Origin: JAAXPZ01 sp965215705
GTDB lineage: Bacteria; Campylobacterota; Campylobacteria; Campylobacterales; Sulfurovaceae
Direction of reading: 5' to 3'
DNA length: 64,000 bases
Assembly: GCA_965215705.1 (NCBI GenBank)
Contig: CBDCEE010000003.1
Coordinates: 248,001 to 312,000 of the forward strand
Shown: piece after piece, positions 33,058-41,892 of the stretch
Layout of the letters: every line of letters starts with the position of its first letter
Numbering within the stretch: position 1 is the stretch's first letter
Program-made: the position numbers and the translations under genes
Notes under the pieces: model-generated
Databases searched by the model: none
What the model saw: the letters and a program-made list of their open reading frames with translations, nothing else
Told to the model about the DNA's origin: nothing

Positions 33058-33495
33058 ATGAAAAAAATTGCAGTAGCTGTAACAGGTAAAAATTTAGAGA
33101 TATTTGTACGTGTAGGACGTGCACCTTGGTTTGCGATCTTCGAGGAGGGACAGTTTGTTGCGCTTCGACCCAATAAACATGCCGCTTCTCATGACCGGGA
33201 TGGTGAACACCATGGAGGCGGTCATGGGCATGGGGGAGGACAGGGCGTTGGTCATGGACATCATCACCATGACCATGATCATTCAGGGATGGAGGAGTAC
33301 TCTGCTGAAGAGGTGGAGCTACACCGCAAAGATCTGGATAATCTCTCAGATGTGGATGTGATCCTAGTACGGGCAATCGGCCCCAATATGAAAGAGGCAC
33401 TAGAACTTCATGGTATTGAGATTGTGAAAATGCGTAAGAAAGATGGTGAAAAAGCGGGGGAGTTGGTAGAAAAGTATTTCTCTGATAAAAAATAG
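33058..33495 (+). CDS. NifX/NifB-type Fe-Mo cofactor-binding-like protein with a His-rich insert
   Basis: The 145-residue protein begins KKIAVAVTGKNLEIFVRVGRAPWFAIFE and ends with the DNLSDVDVILVRAIGPNMKEALELHGIEIV half of the dinitrogenase iron-molybdenum cofactor (NifX/NafY) fold. In between (residues 42-80) lies a His/Gly-rich stretch (HHGGGHGHGGG, HGHHHHDHDH) suited to binding metal ions. Small proteins of this fold occur widely outside nitrogen fixers with unknown roles in metal or Fe-S handling. A Fur-box-like palindrome upstream suggests iron control. Confidence 0.8.
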   Translation: MKKIAVAVTGKNLEIFVRVGRAPWFAIFEEGQFVALRPNKHAASHDRDGEHHGGGHGHGGGQGVGHGHHHHDHDHSGMEEYSAEEVELHRKDLDNLSDVDVILVRAIGPNMKEALELHGIEIVKMRKKDGEKAGELVEKYFSDKK

Positions 33496-33501
33496 AAGTT
33501 T

Positions 33502-33600
33502 TGGCGAGAAGGCGGAGGAATCGAACCTCCCTCTAGACGGTCAACCGCCCAGACACACGGGTTTGAAGCCCGGGGTGCCCACCAGGGTCACATGCCCCCC
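33502..33600 (-). tRNA. selC: tRNA-Sec (anticodon UCA), selC
   Basis: The minus strand gives a 99-base tRNA with encoded CCA (33504-33502), anticodon TCA (33566-33564) inside CTTCAAA, an anticodon stem CCCGGG/CCCGTG-like, a long variable arm of about ten pairs closing on a short loop, and a T-arm GGAGG-TTCGATT-CCTCC. The D-arm GTGACCC-TGGT-GGGCAC is extended, as in bacterial tRNA-Sec. The acceptor stem is weak: GGGGGGC pairs with GCCTTCT through three G-U pairs, and the eighth pair expected in bacterial tRNA-Sec is a U-C mismatch (33601 with 33506). Confidence 0.93.
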
Positions 33601-33672
33601 ATTTGAGGAGTAATATTCTACCCAAAATATCAAAAATCTATGATGATATCTTGGAAAATAGAATGAAATATA

Positions 33673-34758
33673 CTAAAAAATAGTTGGCTGGACAGCACTG
33701 TTGTCTGTGCCACCCTCTGCATTGACCTCTAACATACCCTCCCAGAGCTTGGTGGCGATCTCTTGGTAGCGTTTGGAGGTTTCACAGTTTGGTGCCAGTA
33801 CTGTGATAGGCATCCCATTGTCGCCTCCCTCTCTGATAGCTGGCTCGATGGGGATCTCTCCGAGGATTTGTGTTTCATAAGCATCAGCCAGTGGCTGAGT
33901 GGTCCCTTTACCAAAGATATCATACTCTTTGCCACTGTCAGGGCAGATAAAGCCACTCATGTTCTCTACTAGACCAGCGATAGGGATATGCAGCTGTTTG
34001 AACATATCCATACTGCGGATGGTGTCATCGAGGGCTACCTTTTGTGGGGTGGTGACACAGACACCGGCAGTGACAGGTAGGCTCTGTGCTAGGGCTAGCT
34101 GTGCATCACCCGTACCAGGAGGCATATCAAAGAGTAGGACATCCAGACTCCCCCAGCTAATATCTTCGATCATCTGTTCTATTGCTTGGGTGACCATGGC
34201 ACCTTTCCAGATCAGAGAAGCACCACGTTCAACCAGAGAGCCGATACTCATGACCTTGATACCATGTGCGTGGAGTGGCTTGATCGTTTTGCCCAGAAAG
34301 ACTGGCTGTTCTCCTTCGATCCCCATCATGCGGGGGATATTGGGACCATAGATGTCTGCATCGAGGAGTCCTACACGTTTGCCCTGCTGGGCTAGGGCGA
34401 TGGCGAGATTGACCGTAGTAGTGGATTTACCTACACCGCCTTTACCTGAGCTGACCATGATAAAGTTTTGGATATCGGGGAGGAGATTTTTGCCTCCTGA
34501 GCTGGTCTCTCTAGGCATAGAGGGCTTGATGATGGTGAGATCCAGTGTTATGTCACCCAGTAAGCGAAGCCTATTTTCGACCTCCAGCCGCAGCTGCTCC
34601 TCTACTTCTGGTGCATTGGAGGGGATATCGAGGGTGATCTGAATATGTTCATCTACACGATGTATCTTTTTCACAAAACCAAAGGCTGTGATGCTCTTGG
34701 TAAAGCCAGGGTAAATGATCTGTGAGAGTATTTCTTGGATATTTTCTGAGCTTATCAT
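33673..34758 (-). CDS. mrp: Mrp/ApbC-family Fe-S cluster carrier ATPase
   Basis: The 361-residue protein has an N-terminal MIP18/DUF59 domain (residues 1-90), then a deviant Walker A (VSSGKGGVGKSTTTVN), switch motifs LLDADIYGPNIPRMMG and DMPPGTGDAQL. These proteins bind and transfer 4Fe-4S clusters to apoproteins, useful in a locus full of Fe-S enzymes. The C-terminal segment that often has CXXC reads FICPDSGKEYDIF, so only one Cys of the pair is kept, as in several Campylobacterota homologues. It lies just downstream of the tRNA gene on the same strand pairing. Confidence 0.9.
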   Translation of the reverse strand: MISSENIQEILSQIIYPGFTKSITAFGFVKKIHRVDEHIQITLDIPSNAPEVEEQLRLEVENRLRLLGDITLDLTIIKPSMPRETSSGGKNLLPDIQNFIMVSSGKGGVGKSTTTVNLAIALAQQGKRVGLLDADIYGPNIPRMMGIEGEQPVFLGKTIKPLHAHGIKVMSIGSLVERGASLIWKGAMVTQAIEQMIEDISWGSLDVLLFDMPPGTGDAQLALAQSLPVTAGVCVTTPQKVALDDTIRSMDMFKQLHIPIAGLVENMSGFICPDSGKEYDIFGKGTTQPLADAYETQILGEIPIEPAIREGGDNGMPITVLAPNCETSKRYQEIATKLWEGMLEVNAEGGTDNSAVQPTIF

Positions 34759-34900
34759 TATTATAATTCCTTATTGTATGAAGCAGATTTTACAAAAGTG
34801 TAGTTGATATACAGTTGAGATTGGGCTGTTATACTACGGTATCTCAGAGAAAGATTCATCCTTTGAGATAGCCAAATAAGAGAATTAAAAAGGAAAAAAT

Positions 34901-35467
34901 ATGAAAACAATTACAAAAATAGCAACAGTTATTACGCTGCTTGGGGCTGGATTATCTACACTCAGTGCCTCTGAGTTGAACGGAGAACAGCTTTTTCAAG
35001 CCAACTGTACAGCATGTCATGCCACATCGCATGGTCAGGATGAGTCCAAGATGCTAGCACCTCCTATCATGGGGGCAGTTAATCATGTCAAAGAGAAATT
35101 TGGCAGCAAAGAAGAAGCAGTGAAGTTCATAGTAGACTATATCCAGAATCCCAGCAAAGAGAAAGCAGCCTGTGAGTCTCACTCTATCGAAAAGTTCGGT
35201 CTCATGCCCTCACAAAAAGGGGTAGTCAGCCCTGAAGATCTAGAGAAGATAGCCAACTATATCTATGATACCTACCCTAATGGTGGAGGAAGAGGACAGG
35301 GCAAAGGGCAAGGAAAGGGGCATGGTAAAAAAGGTGGATGTGATCATGGTGACAAAGGACAGGGACAGGATATGAACAAAGGTCAAGGTAAAGGCAAAGG
35401 ATATGGTAAGGGACATGGCAAAGGACAAGGCAGAGGACATGGTAAAGGGGCTGGCAACAGAGGCTAA
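34901..35467 (+). CDS. Monohaem cytochrome c with Gly/Lys/His-rich C-terminal tail
   Basis: The 188-residue protein has a signal peptide (residues 1-24), one haem site (CTACH near residue 37), possible Met ligands (MLAPPIMG, FGLMPSQKG), and then from about residue 128 a 60-residue low-complexity tail built from GKGQGKGHGK-type units with one CDHGD. The first domain is related to that of the cytochrome at 32217-32936. The basic tail could bind polyanions or the cell surface. It is upstream of a two-component pair in the same direction and may be its target or a sensor partner. Confidence 0.85.
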   Translation: MKTITKIATVITLLGAGLSTLSASELNGEQLFQANCTACHATSHGQDESKMLAPPIMGAVNHVKEKFGSKEEAVKFIVDYIQNPSKEKAACESHSIEKFGLMPSQKGVVSPEDLEKIANYIYDTYPNGGGRGQGKGQGKGHGKKGGCDHGDKGQGQDMNKGQGKGKGYGKGHGKGQGRGHGKGAGNRG

Positions 35468-35517
35468 GCTCTAAGTGGTAAAATAGGGAACGATGAATAG
35501 GAAAGTGGAGGTGTACG

Positions 35518-36189
35518 TTGTCTGGCAGTAGAAGAATTTTTTTGCTAGAGGATGACCTCCAGCTGCACAGTACTGTCAAACAGTTCCTGGAGCACCTAGG
35601 GTATGAGGTGCTTTCTGCCTATGATGCACACGAGGCAAAAGAGCTGCTCTATGAAAAGAGGGTGGATCTGATGCTTCTGGATGTCAAAGTACCCTATCAA
35701 AACGGCTTTGATCTCCTCTCCGATCTACGGGAGGAGGGCAACCAATCCCCTGCTATCTTTATCACTTCTTTACATACCGTAGAGGATCTCACCCGTGGAT
35801 TTGATGCAGGATGTGATGATTATATCCGTAAGCCTTTTGCACTCAAAGAGCTGCAAATGAGACTTGAAGCCAACCTCAAAAAAAGCTTTCAAACACATGA
35901 TTCTATGGTAGTTATTGATAAAGATACATATTTTAAAATTAATGAATATCAACTATATGTTAGAGGTCAAAAAGTAGCACTCAAACAAAAAGAGTCCATA
36001 CTGCTTACCTACCTTCTCTCTCATCCCAATGAGATACTGACTTATGATGTATTGTATCGCGAATTATGGGAGTATGACGAGGAACCAAACCCTGCCAGCC
36101 TACGTACCTATATTCACACACTGAGACAGCATTTGGGAAAAGAGAAGATAGAGACGATCAAAAATAGAGGATACCGTTATGTCAAATGA
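35518..36189 (+). CDS. OmpR-family response regulator
   Basis: The 223-residue protein starts at TTG 35518 with GGAGG six bases upstream; no in-frame ATG is nearby. Receiver domain: RIFLLEDDLQLH, DLMLLDVKVPYQNG (phosphoacceptor Asp), FITSLHT, YIRKPFALKE. The C-terminal winged helix reads QKESILLTYLLSHPNEILTY ... LRTYIHTLRQHLGK ... NRGYRYVK. It overlaps the kinase gene by 11 bases, so the two form a cognate pair. Confidence 0.92.
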   Translation: MSGSRRIFLLEDDLQLHSTVKQFLEHLGYEVLSAYDAHEAKELLYEKRVDLMLLDVKVPYQNGFDLLSDLREEGNQSPAIFITSLHTVEDLTRGFDAGCDDYIRKPFALKELQMRLEANLKKSFQTHDSMVVIDKDTYFKINEYQLYVRGQKVALKQKESILLTYLLSHPNEILTYDVLYRELWEYDEEPNPASLRTYIHTLRQHLGKEKIETIKNRGYRYVK

Positions 36190-37345
36190 AAAGATGAGTC
36201 ATAGCGAGAGAAGAAGCCTTTATCGTTTCATGGCGATCTATGTGCTCTCAACACTGTTGCTGTTTGGTATTGGTGCAACGATTTTCTATCAATTTGAGAT
36301 GTATCAGATGCAAGAGAATGCTAGAAGAGGGCTCAAAAAAGAGAGTGACAGAATCATTCCTTTAGTGAAAGAGGGACAGGTCAAGCGCCTCGAAGAAATC
36401 ACTGAGTTGAAAGTGGCTGTCTATAATGGTAAAAAAGAGTATCTTTTTGGTACCTTTCATCCAGAGGTGGTCGAGTGGGGGCGTAACTTTGTGAGCATAG
36501 GTAATATATTGCGCCATGACAGGGTAGTGCCTCCGCCTCATCGCAAGCATACTGCCTATATGGTGGTAGAGAAAAAGATAGACACAAGTCTGGTACTTCA
36601 ATTGCGTCAGACAATCCTATATGCTGCCTTGGTGGCACTGGCAGCACTTTTGGTGTTGGGATATTTTTTGGGCAAGCTTTTTATCGCACCCATGCGTGAA
36701 GCCTTAACCAAGCTCAACCTTTTCGTCCAAGACACGACCCATGAACTCAATACCCCTATCAGTACGATATTGACCAATATAGAGATGCTGGAGCTTCTGG
36801 GGAAATGCAAGGAGAATGAGGAGCTCAAACGTATTGAGATCGCCGCTAAGACACTCAGTCGACTCTATGAGGATCTAAGCTACCTCAAGCTCAATGAAAC
36901 GTATCAAAGGAGAATAGAACCGATCGATATGTCTATGCTTCTTGATGAGCGGGTCACCTACTTCTCTTCTCTGATCAGAGCCGAAGAGATCGATCTCGCT
37001 CTAGAGATCAGGCCAGAAGTGATCCATGAGATAGATCGGACAGATGCGATACGGCTCTACGATAATCTACTCTCCAACGCGATCAAATACAATAACAAAG
37101 GTGGAAATATCACTATCAGGCTCACCGACACAGGCTTTTTGGTCACTGATACGGGAAGAGGCATGGATACCAAGACACGCGCAAAGGTCTTTGATCGCTT
37201 TGAGAGAGGGGATGAGAGTGAAGGAGGGTTTGGTATTGGGCTGGATATTGTTTCAGGGATTGCTAGATACTATGGCTACAAGATAGAGATGGCGTCTGCT
37301 TTGGGTGAGGGGACTACGGTAAATATTAGATTTATGCGTGGATAA
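36179..37345 (+). CDS. Sensor histidine kinase
   Basis: The 388-residue kinase has two transmembrane helices (about residues 18-40 and 140-165) flanking a periplasmic loop of about 100 residues, and a classical H-box (DTTHELNTPISTI, His near 188), N-box YDNLLSNAIKYNN, G1 VTDTGRGM and G2 GFGIGLDIV. It lacks the AHQWRQP H-box of the other kinases in the window. Its signal is unknown. The cytochrome c gene just upstream of the pair suggests a respiratory or metal-related signal. Confidence 0.9.
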   Translation: MSNEKMSHSERRSLYRFMAIYVLSTLLLFGIGATIFYQFEMYQMQENARRGLKKESDRIIPLVKEGQVKRLEEITELKVAVYNGKKEYLFGTFHPEVVEWGRNFVSIGNILRHDRVVPPPHRKHTAYMVVEKKIDTSLVLQLRQTILYAALVALAALLVLGYFLGKLFIAPMREALTKLNLFVQDTTHELNTPISTILTNIEMLELLGKCKENEELKRIEIAAKTLSRLYEDLSYLKLNETYQRRIEPIDMSMLLDERVTYFSSLIRAEEIDLALEIRPEVIHEIDRTDAIRLYDNLLSNAIKYNNKGGNITIRLTDTGFLVTDTGRGMDTKTRAKVFDRFERGDESEGGFGIGLDIVSGIARYYGYKIEMASALGEGTTVNIRFMRG

Positions 37346-37478
37346 TTTTTTATGGGATGTTGGCTTCTGTTCTCACTGTAAAAATAGAAATTTTCTTGCT
37401 TTTCTTTTGTGTATAGATGTTTATTGACATAAATTAGGATAAAATAAACTATTATTTTTGCGGTAAAGGAGGGAATAA

Positions 37479-39875
37479 ATGAAGCATGTGTTGAAATATT
37501 TATCCGTTTTATTGTTGCTGTGTTCTGCTTTTGTCTATGGAGCGTCAGTGGATGAGAAAAAACTACAGGTCACGGAGCAGTCAAGTATAAGTTTAACAAA
37601 GAAAGAAAGTATTTTTCTCAAAGAACACCCAGTGATCACAGCCCATAATGAAGTAGATTACCCTCCCTATAACTTTTATGAGGAGGGGAAGCCTAAAGGG
37701 TTTTCGATAGATTATCTCAATCTTCTGGCAGACAGGCTGGGGATAAAGGTCAAATATATCTCCGGATATAGTTGGGCAGAGTATATGGAGATGGCACACA
37801 AGAACAAAATAGATGTAATGCTCAATATCATGCGGACACCACAAAGAGAAAAATTTCTTCATTTCACACAACCCTATGCCGGCACAAAAAAAGCGATCTT
37901 TACCAATGATTCCACGATACAGACACTGAGAGACTTGGATGGTAAAACAGTTTCTGTTGTCAAGGGGTACTTTATGCAACATTTTCTGGAAGCATATCAC
38001 CCAGATATTAAGCTAAAGCTTGAGAATGATGCGCCTAGTTGTATCTCTTCGGTCAAAGACGGTAGTAGTAATGCAACGGTCGGAAGTAGTGGTATCATGA
38101 GTTATCTGATGAAGAAGAATAAGCTCTATCTCGCCTATGGACATCTGATCAAAGACAGGAGACTTTCATTGGATCTTAACATCGCAACCTCTCCAGCACA
38201 ATCTATGCTCAGAGATGTACTACAAAAAGCGATGTATAGTGTGAGTAACAGTGAATTGAATGCCCTCAAAGAGAAATGGATGGGGGACAAAGAGTTAAAA
38301 ATACCTGTTACAGGTACACTGAGCCCCGAAGAGCTGGCATACCTTCGTAAAAAAAGAGTGGTAACAATGTGTATCGATCCGGATTGGGAGCCCATAGAAT
38401 TTGTTGATCCTTCGAATAAGTCTATCACTAAAGGTATCTCAACAGATACTATGAATGTGATAGGAAAAGACCTGAATATCACATTTAAAGCGGTATCCAC
38501 AAATAGTTGGAGTGAATCTCAGCAGTTTCTTCAAGAGAAGAAATGCGATATTCTTCCTGCCGCTGCTAAAACCAAAGCACGAGAATCCTATGCACGGTTT
38601 ACCTATCCTTATCTAGACTATAAATTGGCGATTATTACAAAGAGTGATCAGGGATTTGTGAGTAGTCTGATGGATGTGATAGATAAGCCTATTGCGAGAA
38701 AAAAAGGCTCTGCACTGATCTCCAAGCTACAAAAATTATATCCTGCAGTTAGTATTGTTGAAGTAGAGGATACGCTGGAGTCGTTTAAGATGGTGGCAAG
38801 CGGTAAAGCATTTTCAACGATCTCTACGCTACCGGTTGCATCCCATTATATCAATAAGTATAACCTTGAATCGATTGGTATCGCAGGATATACCAATATG
38901 CGACTGCGTCTTTCTATTGCGGTGCGTGATGATGATCCACTACTTTTATCGATACTGGATAAGGCACTGGTGACAATCCCCCTTGCACAGCATAAACTCA
39001 TCTATGACAGATGGGTAGGAAGACAGGTAGCCCAACCTTTTAATTATGGGTATCTTTTCTATGGACTTGCAGCACTTCTTTTAGTAGGATTTCTTGTGCT
39101 ATATCGCCAATATATCCTCAAAGAGGCGAACAAAGGATTGGCAAGTGCAGTTAAAATAAAAACAGAAGAGAATCTTAAGCAGCAACAGCTTCTGCAAGAG
39201 CAGTCAAAACTTGCAGCAATGGGTGAGATGATCGGCGCGATCGCACACCAGTGGAGGCAGCCACTGAATGCTTTGGGGCTCAGTATCCAAAATCTCGAAT
39301 ATGACTATCATGATGGTCGTGTAGGAGAAGCATTTATTCAACGCTATGTGAAGAAGAACCAGGAGACCATTGGATTTATGAGCCGGACTATCGATGACTT
39401 TAGGAATTTTTTTAGGGTTGATAAGTCAAAAGAAAAGTTTGGAGTTAAAAAAGCTATTGAAGAGACGGTTTCTATCCAAGAGGCTTCTTTGGAAAATCAT
39501 CATATTGCACTCGAGATCACAGGAGATGATTTTGAAATATATGGCTTTCGGAGCGAGTTTCAACAGGTGATTCTAAACCTTATTACCAATGCGATTTATG
39601 AAGTAAAAGATATCCAAACCAAGCAACCGATGATACAGATTATGTTGAAGGGACATACCATCGCATTGGCTGATAATGCTGAAGGGGTACCTATAGAGAT
39701 AGCCGATAGAATTTTTGAACCCTACTTTACCACTAAAGAACAAGGAGAGGGCACAGGCATTGGTCTCTATATGTCTAAGGTCATTATTGAAGAGAATATG
39801 GGTGGTACACTCAGTGTGGTCAACAAAAAAGAGGGTGGTGCTTCTTTTGTTATTGATTTTAATAAAATAGCATAA
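37479..39875 (+). CDS. Hybrid-free sensor kinase with tandem Venus-flytrap (SBP_bac_3) domains
   Basis: The 798-residue protein has a signal peptide, two periplasmic solute-binding (amino-acid-type) domains in tandem (about residues 45-270 and 285-510), one transmembrane helix near 522-545, a coiled coil and a kinase core with AHQWRQPLNAL near residue 590, ILNLITNAIYEV and TGIGLYMSKVI. The sensory layout is like BvgS/EvgS but without receiver or Hpt domains. No response regulator gene is adjacent, so it is an orphan kinase. A modest promoter-like TTGACA lies at 37424-37429. Confidence 0.9.
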   Translation: MKHVLKYLSVLLLLCSAFVYGASVDEKKLQVTEQSSISLTKKESIFLKEHPVITAHNEVDYPPYNFYEEGKPKGFSIDYLNLLADRLGIKVKYISGYSWAEYMEMAHKNKIDVMLNIMRTPQREKFLHFTQPYAGTKKAIFTNDSTIQTLRDLDGKTVSVVKGYFMQHFLEAYHPDIKLKLENDAPSCISSVKDGSSNATVGSSGIMSYLMKKNKLYLAYGHLIKDRRLSLDLNIATSPAQSMLRDVLQKAMYSVSNSELNALKEKWMGDKELKIPVTGTLSPEELAYLRKKRVVTMCIDPDWEPIEFVDPSNKSITKGISTDTMNVIGKDLNITFKAVSTNSWSESQQFLQEKKCDILPAAAKTKARESYARFTYPYLDYKLAIITKSDQGFVSSLMDVIDKPIARKKGSALISKLQKLYPAVSIVEVEDTLESFKMVASGKAFSTISTLPVASHYINKYNLESIGIAGYTNMRLRLSIAVRDDDPLLLSILDKALVTIPLAQHKLIYDRWVGRQVAQPFNYGYLFYGLAALLLVGFLVLYRQYILKEANKGLASAVKIKTEENLKQQQLLQEQSKLAAMGEMIGAIAHQWRQPLNALGLSIQNLEYDYHDGRVGEAFIQRYVKKNQETIGFMSRTIDDFRNFFRVDKSKEKFGVKKAIEETVSIQEASLENHHIALEITGDDFEIYGFRSEFQQVILNLITNAIYEVKDIQTKQPMIQIMLKGHTIALADNAEGVPIEIADRIFEPYFTTKEQGEGTGIGLYMSKVIIEENMGGTLSVVNKKEGGASFVIDFNKIA

Positions 39876-39934
39876 GAGGCTTTTAGATTATCATTTTATG
39901 CTAAAATACCTCTAAAAACCTAAAGGCATAGAGC

Positions 39935-40468
39935 ATGGATAAGATAAAAATAGGCGTCATTACTGCCAGCGACAGAGCATCTCAGGGTATCTATGAAGAT
40001 ATCTCAGGGGTAGCTATCATGGATACGATGAAAGCGTACTTACATAATGAGTGCGAATATGAGTATCGTTGCATCCCTGATGAACAAGGGATCATCGAGA
40101 CGACGATCGTAGCATTGTGCCGTGATCTGAACTGTGATCTGGTAGTGACCACCGGGGGTACCGGTCCTGCCAAGCGGGATGTTACCACTGAAGCGACAGA
40201 ACGGGTCTGCCAGAAGCTCTTGCCCGGATTTGGAGAGCAGATGCGAGCAGTGAGCCTACAGTATGTACCTACAGCGATCCTCTCCCGCCAGACAGCAGGT
40301 ATCTGCAATGATACCCTGGTGATCAATCTCCCGGGAAAGCCTAAATCGATTCGAGAGTGCCTGGATGCAGTATTCCCAGCTGTACCCTATTGTATTGACC
40401 TGATCGGTGGCGGGTATATGGAAGCGGATGAAGCGGTGATCAAAGTCTTTAGACCCAAGGCAAAGTAA
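39935..40468 (+). CDS. mogA: Molybdopterin adenylyltransferase
   Basis: MogA adenylates molybdopterin before molybdenum insertion in Moco synthesis. The 177-residue protein shows the MoCF_biosynth motifs IGVITASDRASQGIYEDISG, LVVTTGGTGPAKRDVTTEAT and NLPGKPKSIRECLDAVFPAV. It overlaps the next small gene by one base. It supports the Moco-dependent FDH and sulfur reductase encoded in this window. Confidence 0.93.
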   Translation: MDKIKIGVITASDRASQGIYEDISGVAIMDTMKAYLHNECEYEYRCIPDEQGIIETTIVALCRDLNCDLVVTTGGTGPAKRDVTTEATERVCQKLLPGFGEQMRAVSLQYVPTAILSRQTAGICNDTLVINLPGKPKSIRECLDAVFPAVPYCIDLIGGGYMEADEAVIKVFRPKAK

Positions 40469-40671
40469 TGGATGTTGTATTTATTGAAAGTAAATTAGGA
40501 GAGATATTTGTTGAACTCGAAAAAGAGGTCATGGAAATCCTCTCTGATCAGAGTTTGGATAAAAAGCATACCAATCTACGCATGAAACCACTCAGCTCTA
40601 CCAAACAGATACTGATGAATGCTTTGGAGAGTATCAAAATGGTAGACACGCTCTCTCAAGAGCAAGAATAA
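40468..40671 (+). CDS. Small protein of unknown function coupled to mogA
   Basis: The 67-residue protein is soluble, charged and helical (MDVVFIESKLGEIFVELEKE ... LMNALESIKMVDTLSQEQE). Its ATG overlaps the mogA stop (TAATG), so it is translationally coupled. No domain recognised. Confidence 0.65.
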   Translation: MDVVFIESKLGEIFVELEKEVMEILSDQSLDKKHTNLRMKPLSSTKQILMNALESIKMVDTLSQEQE

Positions 40672-40703
40672 TTAATTACATCAATCGCTAATTTTATGGG
40701 TAA

Positions 40704-40728
40704 GATACCCCTAACAACGAGGGGTATC
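40704..40728 (+). terminator. Possible terminator hairpin after the mogA unit
   Basis: GATACCCCT (40704-40712) and AGGGGTATC (40720-40728) form a 9-bp stem with a 7-base loop, 33 bases after the small gene. The following sequence is A-rich rather than T-rich, so it is not a canonical intrinsic terminator on this strand. Confidence 0.45.
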
Positions 40729-40867
40729 GGATAAAATAAAAAATAAATACATACAATCTCTATTTAAACATTATGATGTTATGATGTTGTAACGGTATTA
40801 TGTGATAGGGCACTTGGCTATTCAGTTTCCTATTTGAAGTACTTATCGGAACTCAGAGGAGAAGAAA

Positions 40868-41854
40868 ATGGCAAAAATGGCAATTAATGGATTTGGTAGA
40901 ATTGGACGTAATGCGTTTAAGATAGCAGTAGAGAAAGGTATTGATATCGTGGCTGTCAATGACCTGACAGATGCAAAAACATTGGCACATCTACTGAAGT
41001 ATGACTCTATGTTTGGTAAGTTTGACGGTACGGTAGAGGTAAAGGATGGAGATCTTATTGTCAACGGTAAAACGGTGAAGGTATTTGCAGAAAAAGATCC
41101 TGAAGCACTGCCTTGGAAAGAGCTGGGTGTTGAGATCGTTCTTGAGTCGACTGGGTTCTTTAGGAAGTATGACGATGCGATGAAACATATCAATGCAGGG
41201 GCTAAAAAAGTGATCATTTCAGCCCCAGGGAAAGGCACAAAGTCTATCGTGATGGGTGTGAATGAGGAAGAGTATGATCCTGCAACAGACCATATCATGG
41301 ATAATGCTTCCTGTACAACCAACTGCTTGGCACCGTTTGCAAAAGTCCTCAATGATGAATTTGGCATTGAAAAAGGTATCATGACAACCGTACATAGCTA
41401 TACCAATGATCAAATGATTCTAGATTCGCCTCATAGTGATCTACGCAGAGCCAGGGCAGCCGCAGAGTCTATCATCCCTACCACTACAGGAGCAGCAGAA
41501 GCAGTAGCCAAAGTTATCCCTGAACTTAAGGGCAAGCTCACAGGTATGGCAATGCGTGTGCCTACACCTACAGTCTCTGTAGTAGATTTGGTGATTGAGA
41601 CCAAAAAACCTGTTACGAGAGAGCTTGTGAATGCTGCACTCAAAAATGCAGCTGATGGCAAGATACTGGGATATACAGAGGAGCCACTCGTTTCTATTGA
41701 CTTCAAGATGGACTCTAGATCTTCTATTGTCGATGGCTTGGCAACACTGGTGATGGGAGACAATATGGTAAAAGTCCTCTCTTGGTACGATAACGAGTGG
41801 GGCTATTCATGCCGAATCATTGATTTGGCTCTGTATGTGGAAGCACGTCTATAG
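40868..41854 (+). CDS. gap: Glyceraldehyde-3-phosphate dehydrogenase, type I, first copy
   Basis: The 328-residue enzyme has the Rossmann start MAINGFGRIGRNAFK, with D32 in VNDL indicating NAD preference. The catalytic Cys is in DNASCTTNCLAP and the His lies in TTVHSYTNDQ. It interconverts glyceraldehyde 3-phosphate and 1,3-bisphosphoglycerate. It is followed by pgk and a second gap gene, so the module is gap-pgk-gap. AGGAGAAG precedes the ATG. Confidence 0.95.
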   Translation: MAKMAINGFGRIGRNAFKIAVEKGIDIVAVNDLTDAKTLAHLLKYDSMFGKFDGTVEVKDGDLIVNGKTVKVFAEKDPEALPWKELGVEIVLESTGFFRKYDDAMKHINAGAKKVIISAPGKGTKSIVMGVNEEEYDPATDHIMDNASCTTNCLAPFAKVLNDEFGIEKGIMTTVHSYTNDQMILDSPHSDLRRARAAAESIIPTTTGAAEAVAKVIPELKGKLTGMAMRVPTPTVSVVDLVIETKKPVTRELVNAALKNAADGKILGYTEEPLVSIDFKMDSRSSIVDGLATLVMGDNMVKVLSWYDNEWGYSCRIIDLALYVEARL

Positions 41855-41892
41855 TCAAGATATAGGTATTTTATGGGTACTAGGAGAGTATT

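Noticed and set aside
33058..33495. Nitrogen-fixation gene
   Set aside because: The NifX-like fold is common outside nitrogen fixers, and no other nif gene is in the window.
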